This document shows positions 49,080-60,300 of a stretch of DNA of 64,000 nucleotides, one piece after another. This DNA is from Chamaea fasciata (Eukaryota; Chordata; Aves; Passeriformes; Sylviidae): assembly GCA_029207755.1 (NCBI GenBank), contig JARCOQ010000026.1, positions 248,001 through 312,000 on the forward strand, read 5' to 3'. Position numbers and translations under genes: made by a program. Each line of letters begins with the position of its first letter. Positions within the stretch are counted from its first letter, which is position 1. Below the pieces are notes generated by a model, which worked only from the letters and a program-made list of their open reading frames with translations, ran no database searches and was not told the DNA's origin.

Positions 49080-52000
49080 GGTTGGGGTGGCTGAGGAGGG
49101 ACAATAACTGCTGGGAGGGAGGTGCTAGGCGGGAGCTGTGTGAGAACCAGTTTGCGAGGTCCAGATTGGCAGCAGATCCTGAACCAGGAGGAGCTGAGCA
49201 TCCATACGGCCCCTGCCGAGATCAGACGCGACGACAGCGACTCGGTTTGGGGGAAGAAATTGGAGGCGGGGGAAGCTTTTTTGCTGAAATGAAATTTGAA
49301 CCCCAAAGTGGGAGGGAAGTGGAGGTGGGGGGCACGGCTCTCTCCACATGGTTATTACTGCTGTTTTCCACCCAGCTGAAAGGAGAATGTAGCTTAATAT
49401 GGACCCGCGGGGAGGAGAAGCGCTCGGGAACGGGGATTTGGCAGGAGGGAGCTGGGAAACAGCGAGAGGAACGTAGAGGTGAGAGTGGCCAGGGCTTTGC
49501 CCAGGGAGGAGAGGACGGAGCCGGGCTGGAACAAGGCGCTATTGTTCTTGGCGAGCAGGGGGCCGGCCGCGGCCCCCCCAGACCCGCAGAGCTGGCGCGG
49601 ATGTGGGGAAGGTTTTTGGGACCGGTTTTTCCCGGCGGATTGCTGGCTGGGGAGTGGGAAGAGCTCACTGTGCTAGGGTGCACGAAAGGGAGCTCGCGAA
49701 ACACCCGGAGAGGCAAAGGGAGAGTCTGGCGTTTGATGGGGAGGTGATGGCAGGTGAGAGGACAGGGGTGAGTAAGGGGGAATTTCGGATCAGTGAGTGG
49801 CAGTGGGGGTGGTGGGGCAGGGGATTGGTGGCCAGAGGACGATGTGGGAATGGGGCAAAACCCCGTGTTCCTCACTCTGCCAGCACAGCAGCTCCTGCCT
49901 GATGCTTGTGTGGGGCCGGGGAGGTCAAAACGGAGGGTCTGGGGACCTTGCTGGCCTGGGGACCTCTGTCACCCTGTGATTACGTCCTGCCACAATCCCC
50001 TCTTATCTGCTGGCATCTCTCCAGTGGTCCCCACTGGGCCCTGCTGTCCCACATGTCCCCTCGGTCCCTGCCCCAGCAGCTGACATCGCTGCCCTCAGCA
50101 CTTCACCGCTGCTGTTGATGTCACGGCCACATTGCCAGAGCCATCGGCTGTCCCCCAGGCCATGAGAGTGCTTGGGGACTCCCCAGGGTGCCAGTGAGCA
50201 GGACTGTGGGGAACCAGGGAGGCTCATGGGGCTGGAGGAAGAGGAGGAGGAGGAGAATGGAGGGATGTGCAGTCCCATGGGCTCTGGGAGCTGTGGCCAG
50301 GGAGGGGGTGATGAGGCAGGGGCCAGGCTCAGGGCAAAGCTGAGCTTATCCCAGCCTTTCCTGGGCTCCCCGTGCCTCGGTCCTCCCAGCCCAGCTGGAA
50401 AAGAAAGACCCCCCTGCAGCACATCCCTGGCATTTGCTCCCCATCCCCCCCCCCCGTTCCCACCTCTGTGATGCTTCCAAAGCAGCGATGCCCTAAAGGC
50501 AGCAGAAGCACCTTCGCAAGTGCACACTAAATATTTGAACACGCTTGGGTGGCTCTGGCACCGCTGCTGCTCTCACCCTTCCCCATCCTCTTCCCCGGCC
50601 TCTCTGGACCCCCCAAATTTAGTGGGTACCCCTCCTTTCCTTTAGTGGGTGCTCCTCCTTTCCTTCCAGAGAGGGGTGTGATATTTGCTCAGCAGCTCTT
50701 GCTCAGAATTATTTGCTCCAACTGAGGCAGTGCTTGGCATCACCGTGTCACCCCAGGTGTTGTCATCGCACGTCCCCCCCTCCCCAGCCCACCCGCTGCC
50801 AGCCCTGGCTGCACGTGGTGGTACCATGGCATCCGCACGACGCCCGCCTCCCCATCCTTCATCCCTCCTCTTCCTCCCAGCCTCAGCACCCTGCAGCCGG
50901 GCTGGGCGCCCAACGGGGCGGGAAGGGGGGGAGCAGCGTTCCCCTCCCCTCCCCGGCATTCCTTGGGAGTGAAACACAAGAGCTGGCAGGGCACTCCTGC
51001 TTTCTCTGGCCTCCGCTCCTCCGGTGCCTGAACAAAGCCCTCCTGCCTCTCCCAGGAACCTGGGGTTTGAAACAGGAGAGACGGTTAGTGCTGCGTGGCA
51101 GTGTCCCCCTCAGGCATGTTTTGGGTTCTGTGGTGGGTGGGGGACAGAGGTGGGCACAGTCCCCGTGGGGGGCAGCTCTGGACAGGGTACCCCAGAGTGC
51201 CCACAAGCACCGTGCCTGCCTCAAGAACTGTTGGCATCCTCCCCAACCTGGGTTTTGCGTCCCCACCATCTCACTGCCATCATATTGCCATGGAAACTGA
51301 GCCCTGAAGAGTACCAGTTCAATCCCAGTTTGCCCCCAGTTTGATTGTAGTTTGGCCCCGGCTCTCTTCGTAACACATCCGTGACAACACGGGTTGGTGT
51401 ATCCTTCATCCCATGATGCAGGATGATGCATCCCACGGGGAATGTGTGCTCCATCCCCCTTCCCAATGTCCAACACCCCCCTCCTCACCAAACAAAGCCC
51501 CCCCACCCTCCCCACCACCCCCGGTGAAGCAGGCCCCTGCCGGAGCGCAGTCCCCGACAGCGAAGGTTATTTTAATGGATGCATTACTTTAAACGAACCC
51601 TCCGCCATCTGTTCCACCCCCTAATTACGCATGCAAAAAAAAGCCCATCTCACAGCCAGCGCAGGAGAAAGTAAAGATATAAGTGATTTAAATGCATGTA
51701 TCTGCAGCTCCGCCAGCAGCTGGGCTGGGCTGTGCTCCTCAGCTGCCTGGTGAGCTGGGCAACTTGGAGGCAAGAAGGCAAAAGGGATGGTTCTCCTGGA
51801 TCCGGCCGTGCCAACACCTCGGGAGGGCGGCCGTGGCGCTGGGTGGGTTTGGAGCACGGTGGCTGTACCCATCCCTCCCTCCATCCATCCTGCCGTGGCC
51901 TCTCCCCATCACCCCCTGAAGGTTAGCTCTGCCTGCCGGCTGCCAGCCTCGGTGTGGCGGCGGCTGAGCCTTCAAAGCGCGGGGACACGCCACCGTCCCC

Positions 52001-53260
52001 AGGCTGCCGCGGTGCATGGCGGGGGCTTGGCGGGGAGTGCCCCCCAGCTGGGCCGGGCTCCTTGTCCTGACACTGTTCCGAGGTGGCTGAACGGGCGGGG
52101 GCTCCCACGGGGATGAGGATGGGTGTGCGCAGCCTCGGGGTGACACTGGGTGCTTGTCCTCTGCAAGAGAGGCTGAGGAGGGGAGGCTTTCCCCCATGCT
52201 GCTTTTCCCAAGCAGCAGCTCTGTTCCTGTGAGCCATCCCAAGATCCAGGGATCTCAGCCCTGAACGCTCCCATGTGGTCTTTGATCCTGGGAGTCTGTC
52301 CTCTGGGACAGCGGAAGGGGAGAGTGGGGTGGGGGCTGAATGAGACCTGCTTGGAGAGGCAGAGCTCATTGGTGATGAAAAAAGCCCCATTTTTACATCA
52401 GTCTGCTTTGGGGAGTCCCAGCAGGGACAGGGAGGTGACAACAGTTTAGGGGGCTGCGTCTATCCCGTGTCTAGGGGGAAACGGGGGAACCCCGCATCCA
52501 GGGCTGCCCCACTGTGACTCAGTTTCCCCCATCCCCAGTACAAACCACCCAGAGGGATGGGATGGGTGACTGGCGTGGCTTTGGGTGACCCCGCAGTGGC
52601 AATGCAGGACCACGACCACCATAGCAGGGCCACCGCTTGGCGCCGGAGCTGACGGCGGTCCTGGGTGCCCGTCGTTCCCCCCTCTCCCTCCGTCTCCTTC
52701 TCTCCGTGCCTGACTGCAGCAGATGCGCCAGCTCTGCAGGAAGAGGGAATTAAGTTGGGCTGGAGGAATTTTAAAGATTGCTGCAGGCCTGAGGGTCTTA
52801 GATCCCCCCGCGGAGATGGGCAGTCATGCAGAATTAATCCTATCGGCAGCCTGGCTCGGCTTCAGCCGGTGCAGAGCTCCGGGAGAGCGCGCGGGAGCGC
52901 GGGGGGCGATGCTGGGGGCGGCTGAGAGAGCCCCGGTGCCTCTCGGCGTCGATGGGAAATTAATAATGAAAAATTAAAAGCCCCAATTCAGCCTTTCACC
53001 CCCCCTCCTTCCTTCTCCCCATCAGCCTGGAGGTGGGACTCGTGGGGGGGAGGAGGTGGGTGGATTCTGCAAAGCTTAAGGAAAACCTGTTTGCCGTAGC
53101 CAGCAGAGCCCGTGGTGGGAGAAAATGCCGGGGCCACATCCTGCTCCCGGAGCACGGAGCTGTGGCACAGCCGGGGCTCGGCCATGTGCCACGAGGGGCT
53201 GGCCGGGCCTGGCGTGGGGACACCCCCTTGCTGCCATCACCCAGCTCCATCTGCAGTGAG
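49080..53260 (+). other. Probable AHDC1 5' intron, middle part
   Basis: No exon supported. Two AT-richer, motif-dense stretches stand out: 51560-51705 (TAATTA, TTTAAAT, repeated ATGCAT cores) and 52735-52985 (gaattaag, gaattaatcc, ggaaattaataatg). They resemble vertebrate conserved noncoding elements in composition. Confidence 0.45.
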
Positions 53261-53261
53261 G

Positions 53262-53420
53262 TCACACAGGCAGGAGCAGGCTGGGGTGACAGCGGGCAGG
53301 TCGGGGTGACAGGAAGGAGGTTGTGTCAGGAGCGGGTTGGAGCGGCGGTAGGAAGGCTGAGGTGGCAGGAGGCAGGCTGGGGTGGTAAGAGCGTGTTGAA
53401 GTGGCAGGAGGCGCTGGCAG
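53262..53420. repeat. Degenerate minisatellite (ggcaggaggcaggctggggtg)
   Basis: About seven diverged copies of a unit of about 20 bp. Confidence 0.75.
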
Positions 53421-56400
53421 GAGGCCACTGCGCTGGACACAGGGACACACCAGACATCCCCACGTGCTGCACCAGCCGCCCGCAACATCCAAGGGGACGC
53501 CAGGGTGACATCTGGGTGCCCCGTGGCTCTGCCAGCCCCACAGGCAGCCTTGTCCCTGTCGTCCCTCCTGGCTGCGGGGGCCGCGGTGCCACCGTGCCAG
53601 CGGGCTCGGTGGCTGCGTGACGCCGGGCAGGGTGGCCCGCGAGGGCTCTGCAGCTGCTGCCGAGCCCTCTGCTCCTCCAGTTTATAAATAATGCAGCGCC
53701 GAGGCGTGTTGGCAGTGCCCGCACACGCCTGCAGCCCTGGCGTGGCGGCGGGGCTTTGGGGGCGAGCGGCGGGTGCTGTCACCCCGGCACGGTGACACCG
53801 AGCCGTGTCATCCCGGCGGCGAGGTGGCGAGCCCCGGTGTGCCCCCCTCCCCTTGCCCCCACCCTGTCCTGTCCCGGCCCCACATGTCCGGGATGGGTGG
53901 TGGCGGTGGTGGGTGCCCGCGGTGACCCCACGCGTGGGGACGTCCCCAAGCCTCACGACAGTGGCGCGGATGGCGACGCGCAGCTTGCAGGGTTGCCATG
54001 GCGATATGCTGGCGCTAACGAACCCGAGTAAACATTAACGAGGGAGAGCCCCACGCGGGTGGGTGCGAGCGTGGGGACCCAGGTGTCCTGCGGGGCTGGG
54101 TGCTGGGCTGGGGACACATCCTCCCCGTGTGGGGTGCACCCGGGAGATCCCCCCAGGTGGTCCTCTCCAGGTGCTGTGTGACGCTGTGGTTTAATGGTTA
54201 GACTGGGAGCTCCGGTGAAGTCCTTGGGGGCAGCATGTCAGTTCCCTCCTCAGTTTGGGGGCACCCGGAGTGGGAAGGGCCCCACCTTGAGGTCCCCACC
54301 TGTCGTGCCCTGGCACTGCTATCCCAGTCTGGCCACGGTCGCCCTCTCTGTGCAGCACCCGTGGGTGCTGGCTTGGAGGGGGAATGAGTCCCCAGGGTGC
54401 CCCCGGCGCTGGTGGGGACCTCGGGGTATTCCTGGCAGCAGCTGCCACTGCCGCTGCAGTTGTCACCATGAGTCAACTCCCGGCGTTCCTCCTTTCCCAT
54501 GGCCACGCCGGCACAGGGACCCACACCCTGCTTTGGGTGGGGGTCGGGGTGGGGGCAGCCCCCGCACCAGCACCCCCACCGTGCCCGAGGTCCCCTCCAA
54601 CATCTAATGGTGCTGCAGCTCATTAAGCGGAGGTGCAGGTGCCCCCGGTACCTTCATCCTCCCGGAGGGCTCTTAATGAGCGGCTGCTAACGAGCGCCCG
54701 CGCTCCCCTTCCAGCCCCGGGAAGAGGCTGATTGGCGAGAGGCGCCCGGGAGCGACGCGCGGGCTCCTTTCAGGGCCTTCGAGGGGTCCAGCGACCCCTT
54801 TGCCACGCTGTAGACATGGCCTTTGCACCGTGCACGAGGGTCCCATGTCGCCAAAACCGCACCGGTGTCTCATCTGTCCCCTGCTTCAGTGTCACATCAG
54901 TGTGTGCATCGTGGGCACCTGGTGCCCTGTGCCTCAGTTGCCCCCCGCTCCCTCCCTTGGGGACGCATGGCCTTGGGGATGGGCACTGGTGCTCACACAC
55001 ATGCAGAGGTGTGGGTTGAGGCTCCCGTTGGTCTTCCCAGCCCCGTTGTTTTCCCCAGAGTCACACTGCACAAAGCCGCCCCTGGCAAGGCCTGCTGGGG
55101 TCGGTGTGCACGGGGACCTCCAGGGGGTTTGGCAGAGGGGCTGTGTGCGTCCCGTGCACCCCAAAAACAACCCAGTGGCACTGATGTAGGGTGCAGGGCA
55201 GTGGGTGCCAAGAGGAGGTTGGCTGGGGGCTCAGAGGGGCTCTTAAGCTCATTCCCCTCTTTTGGGGGCTGTATGGGGGAGACCCCATCCTGCAAAGAGC
55301 CATCGACCCGCACCAGGGCTGGGTCCCGCCGCTCCCCACCGAAGGGAGCCCTAATCCTCAGTGACACGGTGCCCAGCTCCACAGTGGCTAATTGTAGTGT
55401 CCCCAGCTGAGGATTACAGTTTAAAGCAGGAAAGGAGCAGCAGGAGCAGATGAGATCCTGAGCAACAAAGCTCCTGTTCCCCTGCAAAGCGAGTTTTATT
55501 AGGGGTATAATTAAAAGCTGACAGGAGGGGAAAATCATGGGGACGGTCAGGGTGAGGGATGAAGCCACCTGAAGGTCCCTGTGTCCCCCCAGGCATCCCA
55601 CCCGCCAGCTTCCCACTCTGACCACAGCGTTTCTGGCAGAGCAGGAGGGAGCAAGATGCTGGGCTGGCAGAGGAAATCCAAACTCGGCCCCTATGAAAGG
55701 GGCTTTGTGTGCCCAAGGAGCAGCCCTCCTCCTTCTCCTTCTCCTCCTCCTCCTTCTCCTTCTCCTCCTCCTCCTCCTCTTCTCCTGGCCGCAGGGCCAC
55801 TTTCCTGCCTGGGGGTGGCCTAAACCTGGGTGCCAGAGGGAAGATGAGGCGCAGAGCAGCATGGCAACCCTGTGACCTCCTGCCCTGCCCTGAGATTTTC
55901 CCCATTACTTGTACCCATGGCTGTGAGTCCCTGGGGATGTGCTGGGGTCCCCCATGAGTGCCCCAACTGGTGCTATCCCTGCAGAGTCCCTGGGATGGTC
56001 CTCTGTATCAGGACTGGCCAAGGCACTGGAAGTGGAGAAGGAGCTGCAAGGACAGAAAGACACAAGGACAGAGGGACATCTTCCCGTCCCTTTCATGCCA
56101 CCTGGATTGCCCTTTCCCAAACCTGCTGCCTGCCTCAGTTTCCCTTTCCCTCCTCACGAGTGCTATGCCTGCATGACGGGACCCCTGATCACCCTGGGGG
56201 AGTTCAAGCCTCCTTGGTGACCCCGGCTGCCCCCGCAGCCATGGCTGACGTCCCCTGGGAAGGGAACACTTTGCAGCACCCAGCATTTGGCATCTTCCTG
56301 GGTTTCCGCTCACAGGAAGATCCCTCCAGTGCCAGTCTGGTCCCGTGGCAGGAGGAGGGTGGGCGTGGGCAGGGACCCCCAGCTGGGAGCTGAGCACTGG

Positions 56401-57770
56401 CCACCTTGGCCTGGCCCAGCCCCAGCCCCAGCGGGCAGCGGGGGGCTTGTTCTTTGCCTGGACAGGAAGATGAATGAATTCCATTATGGGATCGCGATTT
56501 TATTCCACGTGTCAGGGAGCCTGAGATTAACTTGCTCACCGGGCTGTGACAAACCCAGACACCCGCGTGCGCGCTCTCCAGTGCGGGGGCTTCACACGCT
56601 GGCCGGGCACGGAGCTGCTGAGACCCTGCCATGCCCACCCAGGGCAAGGAGAGCCATGCCCATCCACACTGATTCCAGCTGGGAGCCCTCCAGCACCTGG
56701 GGAAGGGGCAAAGACCAAGGTCAGGGGCCTGGCACTGCCACTGTGCTGTCCCACGTCCTAAAGGTCCTTTGCCCGCCCAAGGACTCGTGTCTTGCAGACA
56801 GGCAAGGGGTGAAGCATGATCCCAGCACAGCTCTGGGAGGCCACGTGCAGCCAAATACCAGGCTGGGAGGAAGGAAGGAAGTGGGACATGGGGGCTTGGG
56901 GCCTTCACTACAGCTGATGACACTGGGGACTTGACAAGACCAACGGGCTGCCCTTATCTCACCTCAGCCAGGTGCTTGCCCGCTTTGGGAGGACATCAGG
57001 GCGGAGCAGTGGTGTCGGGGCCGTGCTGTGCTGTGCCATGCAGTGCCGTGCCGTGCTGTGCCGCGCTGTGCCGAGGCGCGGGGCCGGCTGCTCTCCCCTC
57101 ACCGCCCCCCCCGCGCGGGCGCAGGCAGCTGGCTCTGTTTGCTGGAGGCTTTGCGCATTCCAGTTCGTGGGTCACTCGCCTTCGAAACCTCTCCGGGGAC
57201 AGAGGCAGTTGGGAGCCGTAACAAACAACCCAAGGGCTCCAGTGACGCCCGCGCCCGGCACTGCCTGCCAGCTCTGGGGTGGGGGGGCTTGGGAGAGGGC
57301 CCCCTGCTCCCCTGGGGTGCTGGAAGGGAGCTCTGGGGCGGTGCTGGGAGGTCCCAGTACGAGTAATCGGGGAGGAGGGACATGCTGAGCAGGTTTCCGT
57401 GCAGGAGGTGGGAGTGATGACTTTTGGGGGAGCAGTGGAGAGCGCAGGAGGAACGCTGTGGTCACTTTTGCATTGGGGACGGGGTACAGAGTGGGGCACT
57501 GGCAAGGGGGGCATCATCCATGATCCGTATGGGAAGAGGTGGTGGAGTTGGCCAGGCACGGTACAGGCAAGAGGGGAACGTGGGCAGCAAGTATGAGGTG
57601 GCTCAGGGCTGGTTATGGTGTCCTGGAATGTGCGTCGGAGCCATCCTGAGGAGTTCCTGGGTCCGGTGGGGTGGTGGGAGAGGGGTGGGAGCGCAGCACG
57701 GCTTGGGGAGGCTGGGCGGTGCAGGGAAGGTCAGCCTTGGCCAGATGCAGCCACTCCACCCTCCTCCAGT
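53421..57770 (+). other. Probable AHDC1 5' intron, distal part
   Basis: GC-rich with short AT-rich islands (53990-54040, 54610-54690, 55385-55540, 56465-56545, the last with a CACGTG E-box). No exon or RNA gene could be supported. Confidence 0.45.
55727..55788. repeat. (CTT/CTC)n pyrimidine microsatellite
   Basis: About 20 trinucleotide units mixing ctt and ctc lie on plus (gag/aag on minus). Confidence 0.93.
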
Positions 57771-57880
57771 GCTTTGCACATTAATGCAAATGCACTGGCC
57801 TGAGTGGTTCATTAGCAGCATGTGGAATGGAATAATGCATCCGCATCCCATTAGCCTAATGAAAAAAAGGGAGCCGGCAC
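57765..57880. promoter_or_regulatory. Candidate enhancer with perfect octamer motif
   Basis: An exact POU octamer ATGCAAAT (57784-57791) sits in an AT-rich island containing ATTAATGC, CATTAGC, TAATGCAT and CCTAATGA cores. The island is surrounded by GC-rich DNA. Confidence 0.4.
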
Positions 57881-57945
57881 CTGGAACAAAGCTGCCGACT
57901 CTTGGCTAGTGCTCTGGCTCGGCCATGCTGGGCCGTGGGGGCCCC

Positions 57946-58009
57946 CCTTCCCTTCCCCTCCCTTCCCCTCCCTTCCCGTCCCTTCCCCTCCCTTCCCGTC
58001 CCTTCCCTC
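57946..58009. repeat. (CCCTTCCCNT)n pyrimidine repeat
   Basis: About six copies of cccttcccctcccttcccgt-type units; strongly strand-asymmetric. Confidence 0.9.
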
Positions 58010-58619
58010 TGCTGCCCCAGCCATCGCCCGCCCAGCCCTCTGAGCATCCCCGTGCCCAGCGCTGCGGAAGGGGACCCCATCCCCAGGGTGTCACCATGGA
58101 TCCCATTCCCAGGACGTCACCACGGCAAAGTGCAGCCCCAGGAGGACTTCAGGGTGGTCCCAGCATCACCCCTCAGCATCCCAGGGTGGGAGAGGGATCC
58201 AAGCCAGTAGTGCCACAGAAGCATTGGCTGGGTGTTGAGATGTCTCCGTGTCCCTCCTGCAGATCCTGAAGGATTCAGGGGCACCCCAGGGTGAGCAGAG
58301 CCGGTCGCAGCATCATCCTTCTGCATCCCCGAGTGGGAGGGGGTCCAAGCTGGGAGTGCCGCAGTGGCGCTGGCCGGGTGTCGAGATGTCCCCATGTCCC
58401 TGGGGCCGGGAGCGCGGAGCCTGAAGGATTAGAGGAAACATTGCCAAACAAACCAGGCTGTGCCGGAACCAATTAGCCTCCAGCAGGCAGAGTTTCAGAT
58501 GCTGTTATTTCTGCCTCTTCTCTTTTCTCTCCCTCCTTCTGTCTCCCCCTTTCCCCCTCCCCGGCCCTCCCCAGCCCCTCCTGCCCGCCCCCAGCATCCC
58601 TGCTCTCGCCATTCCTCTC

Positions 58620-60300
58620 CGTGTCGGAGCTTGTTTTGGGCACTGGCTCTGGAGTGAGTCATGCCGCGCGTAGGGGATTTTAAAAGCTTTCTGCTGTCGC
58701 TGGGAAGCCGGTTTGGGCTGCTCCGACACTGGGGGTGGAGCGCCGTGCCTCGCAGACAACCCTCGTCTGGGGAACCCAAAAAATTCCCCCACCCCGATGC
58801 CCCGAACCCCTGGGACCCCAGGCTCCCCCCCCCCCCCCTTTGCGGGGGTCGGCTCCGTCACCCCAGCCAGCGGTTGAGTCACAGGCGAAACTTTCGAGCC
58901 GTTGGAGCTTCCTCCGCCGGGCCCCTCTCCGAGGAAGTGGTCTGCCGGGGCGTCGAGCCCGGCGGGGCGGTTGCCCCGTCCCGGTGGGTGCAGCACGCAG
59001 GCGCGGGCGGCCAGCGCTGGAGCTCGAAGCGTGGGAGACTTTTTTTTTTCCACCCCCCTTTCCCTCCCTCCTTCCCTCCACTGCCGCCTCCGCCGGCCCT
59101 GCTGCCAAACCCGGGGTGGGGGCCCTCCGGCACGACCCTCCCGCCAGTCCGCAGCTGGCCGCGGTCCCCCCCCCTTCATCCTCCTCCTCCTCCTCCTCCT
59201 TGCCTTGAGCTGTGCTGCTGAGGGACTGCAGCTCCCGTGGATCAGGAGGAGATTTAGGTCAAGCGCTCGACTGAGTCGAAACAGCCATCTGTGTGCGGAG
59301 GAAACCGGCCACCCAGAGCCCCCGGCGCGGCTGGCCCGGCTTCGCCGCAGGGTCCCGGCACTGCCGGCACCCCCCGGCCCCTGAGCCTGGGCACACAGCC
59401 TGCCTTTGTCTCCAGCAAGGGAAAAAACCCACCCAACGAATAAACAAATGGGGAAAAAAATCCCCCTTCCTGCCGGTCCGTCACCCCCGGCCGTGCCGTG
59501 GGCATCGCCGGGAGGCTTGGCACGGAGCGGCCGCGGCAGCGCTCCAAGGTCGCCCTGACACGCGGTGGGAAGGTGTGTGCCGGCGTGAACCGGGCCTGGA
59601 TGCGGCAGCGAGGGCCGGGGCCGGCCGCGGGCGCCGGAGCAGGCAGGGCGGGAGGTGCAGGCAGGAGGGAGGCCCTGGCTGCCTGCCCGGAGCCCGGACT
59701 CCTGGGTTCCTGCAGGAACAGGGTGGAGCAGGAGGAGGATGGGGAGCTGGTGTCATCCCGGCCGCGGCGGGGGGGAGCGTTTCCCTCCCCGGGAGAGCGA
59801 GGGGCTCCGCATGAAGCTGCGGCCGCCGTGCCTCAGTTTCCCCGGATGATGAAGTAGAGCAGCGCAGCGCTGGCAGCGCAGCCGGGCACCCCGGCGAGGT
59901 GGGCACCCCCAGGTGCCCCTTGGCAACCCGCACCGGGGCGGAGGTGACCGCGGCCCCTCCTGCTCTCCACCTGCCAGCTTCGTCTTGCTTTCTCCATTTC
60001 CTTCCGGAGCCTTTTCTCGCCCGCCGGTGTCTGTGCCGCCGCGCCTGTGCACAGGCTGGGCGCAGGGAGAGGAAACGCCGCCTTGGCCGTGGGAGGGCTG
60101 GCGCCGGATGGGCCTCCCAGCCCCGGGCGGTTTGGCACACCCCAACCGTGTGACGAGTTGTGCCTGGTGTCGGGCCGGAGCCCGGCCGGGCGCGGGGATG
60201 CTCCCCGGCACCTGGGCCCGTCCGCTGCCCGCCCGCAGCCGGGCCCGCGCCCCGCCGGGCCCCTCGGGAGCCCATCGATCCGCCCGCCGTGCCTGGTAAG
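58620..60300 (+). promoter_or_regulatory. Second CpG-rich block, possible alternative promoter or first exon
   Basis: CpG-rich, with a poly-C run at 58826-58840, TCC repeats near 59175-59200, and a strong donor CCTG|GTAAGG at 60295|60296. It could be an alternative AHDC1 start site. No coding exon is supported; long minus-strand frames across it are composition artefacts. Confidence 0.4.

Noticed and set aside
54183..54260. tRNA-like string (gtggtttaatggttagactg) resembling an A box
   Set aside because: No matching B box, acceptor stem or anticodon arm at proper spacing; could be a worn CR1 piece.
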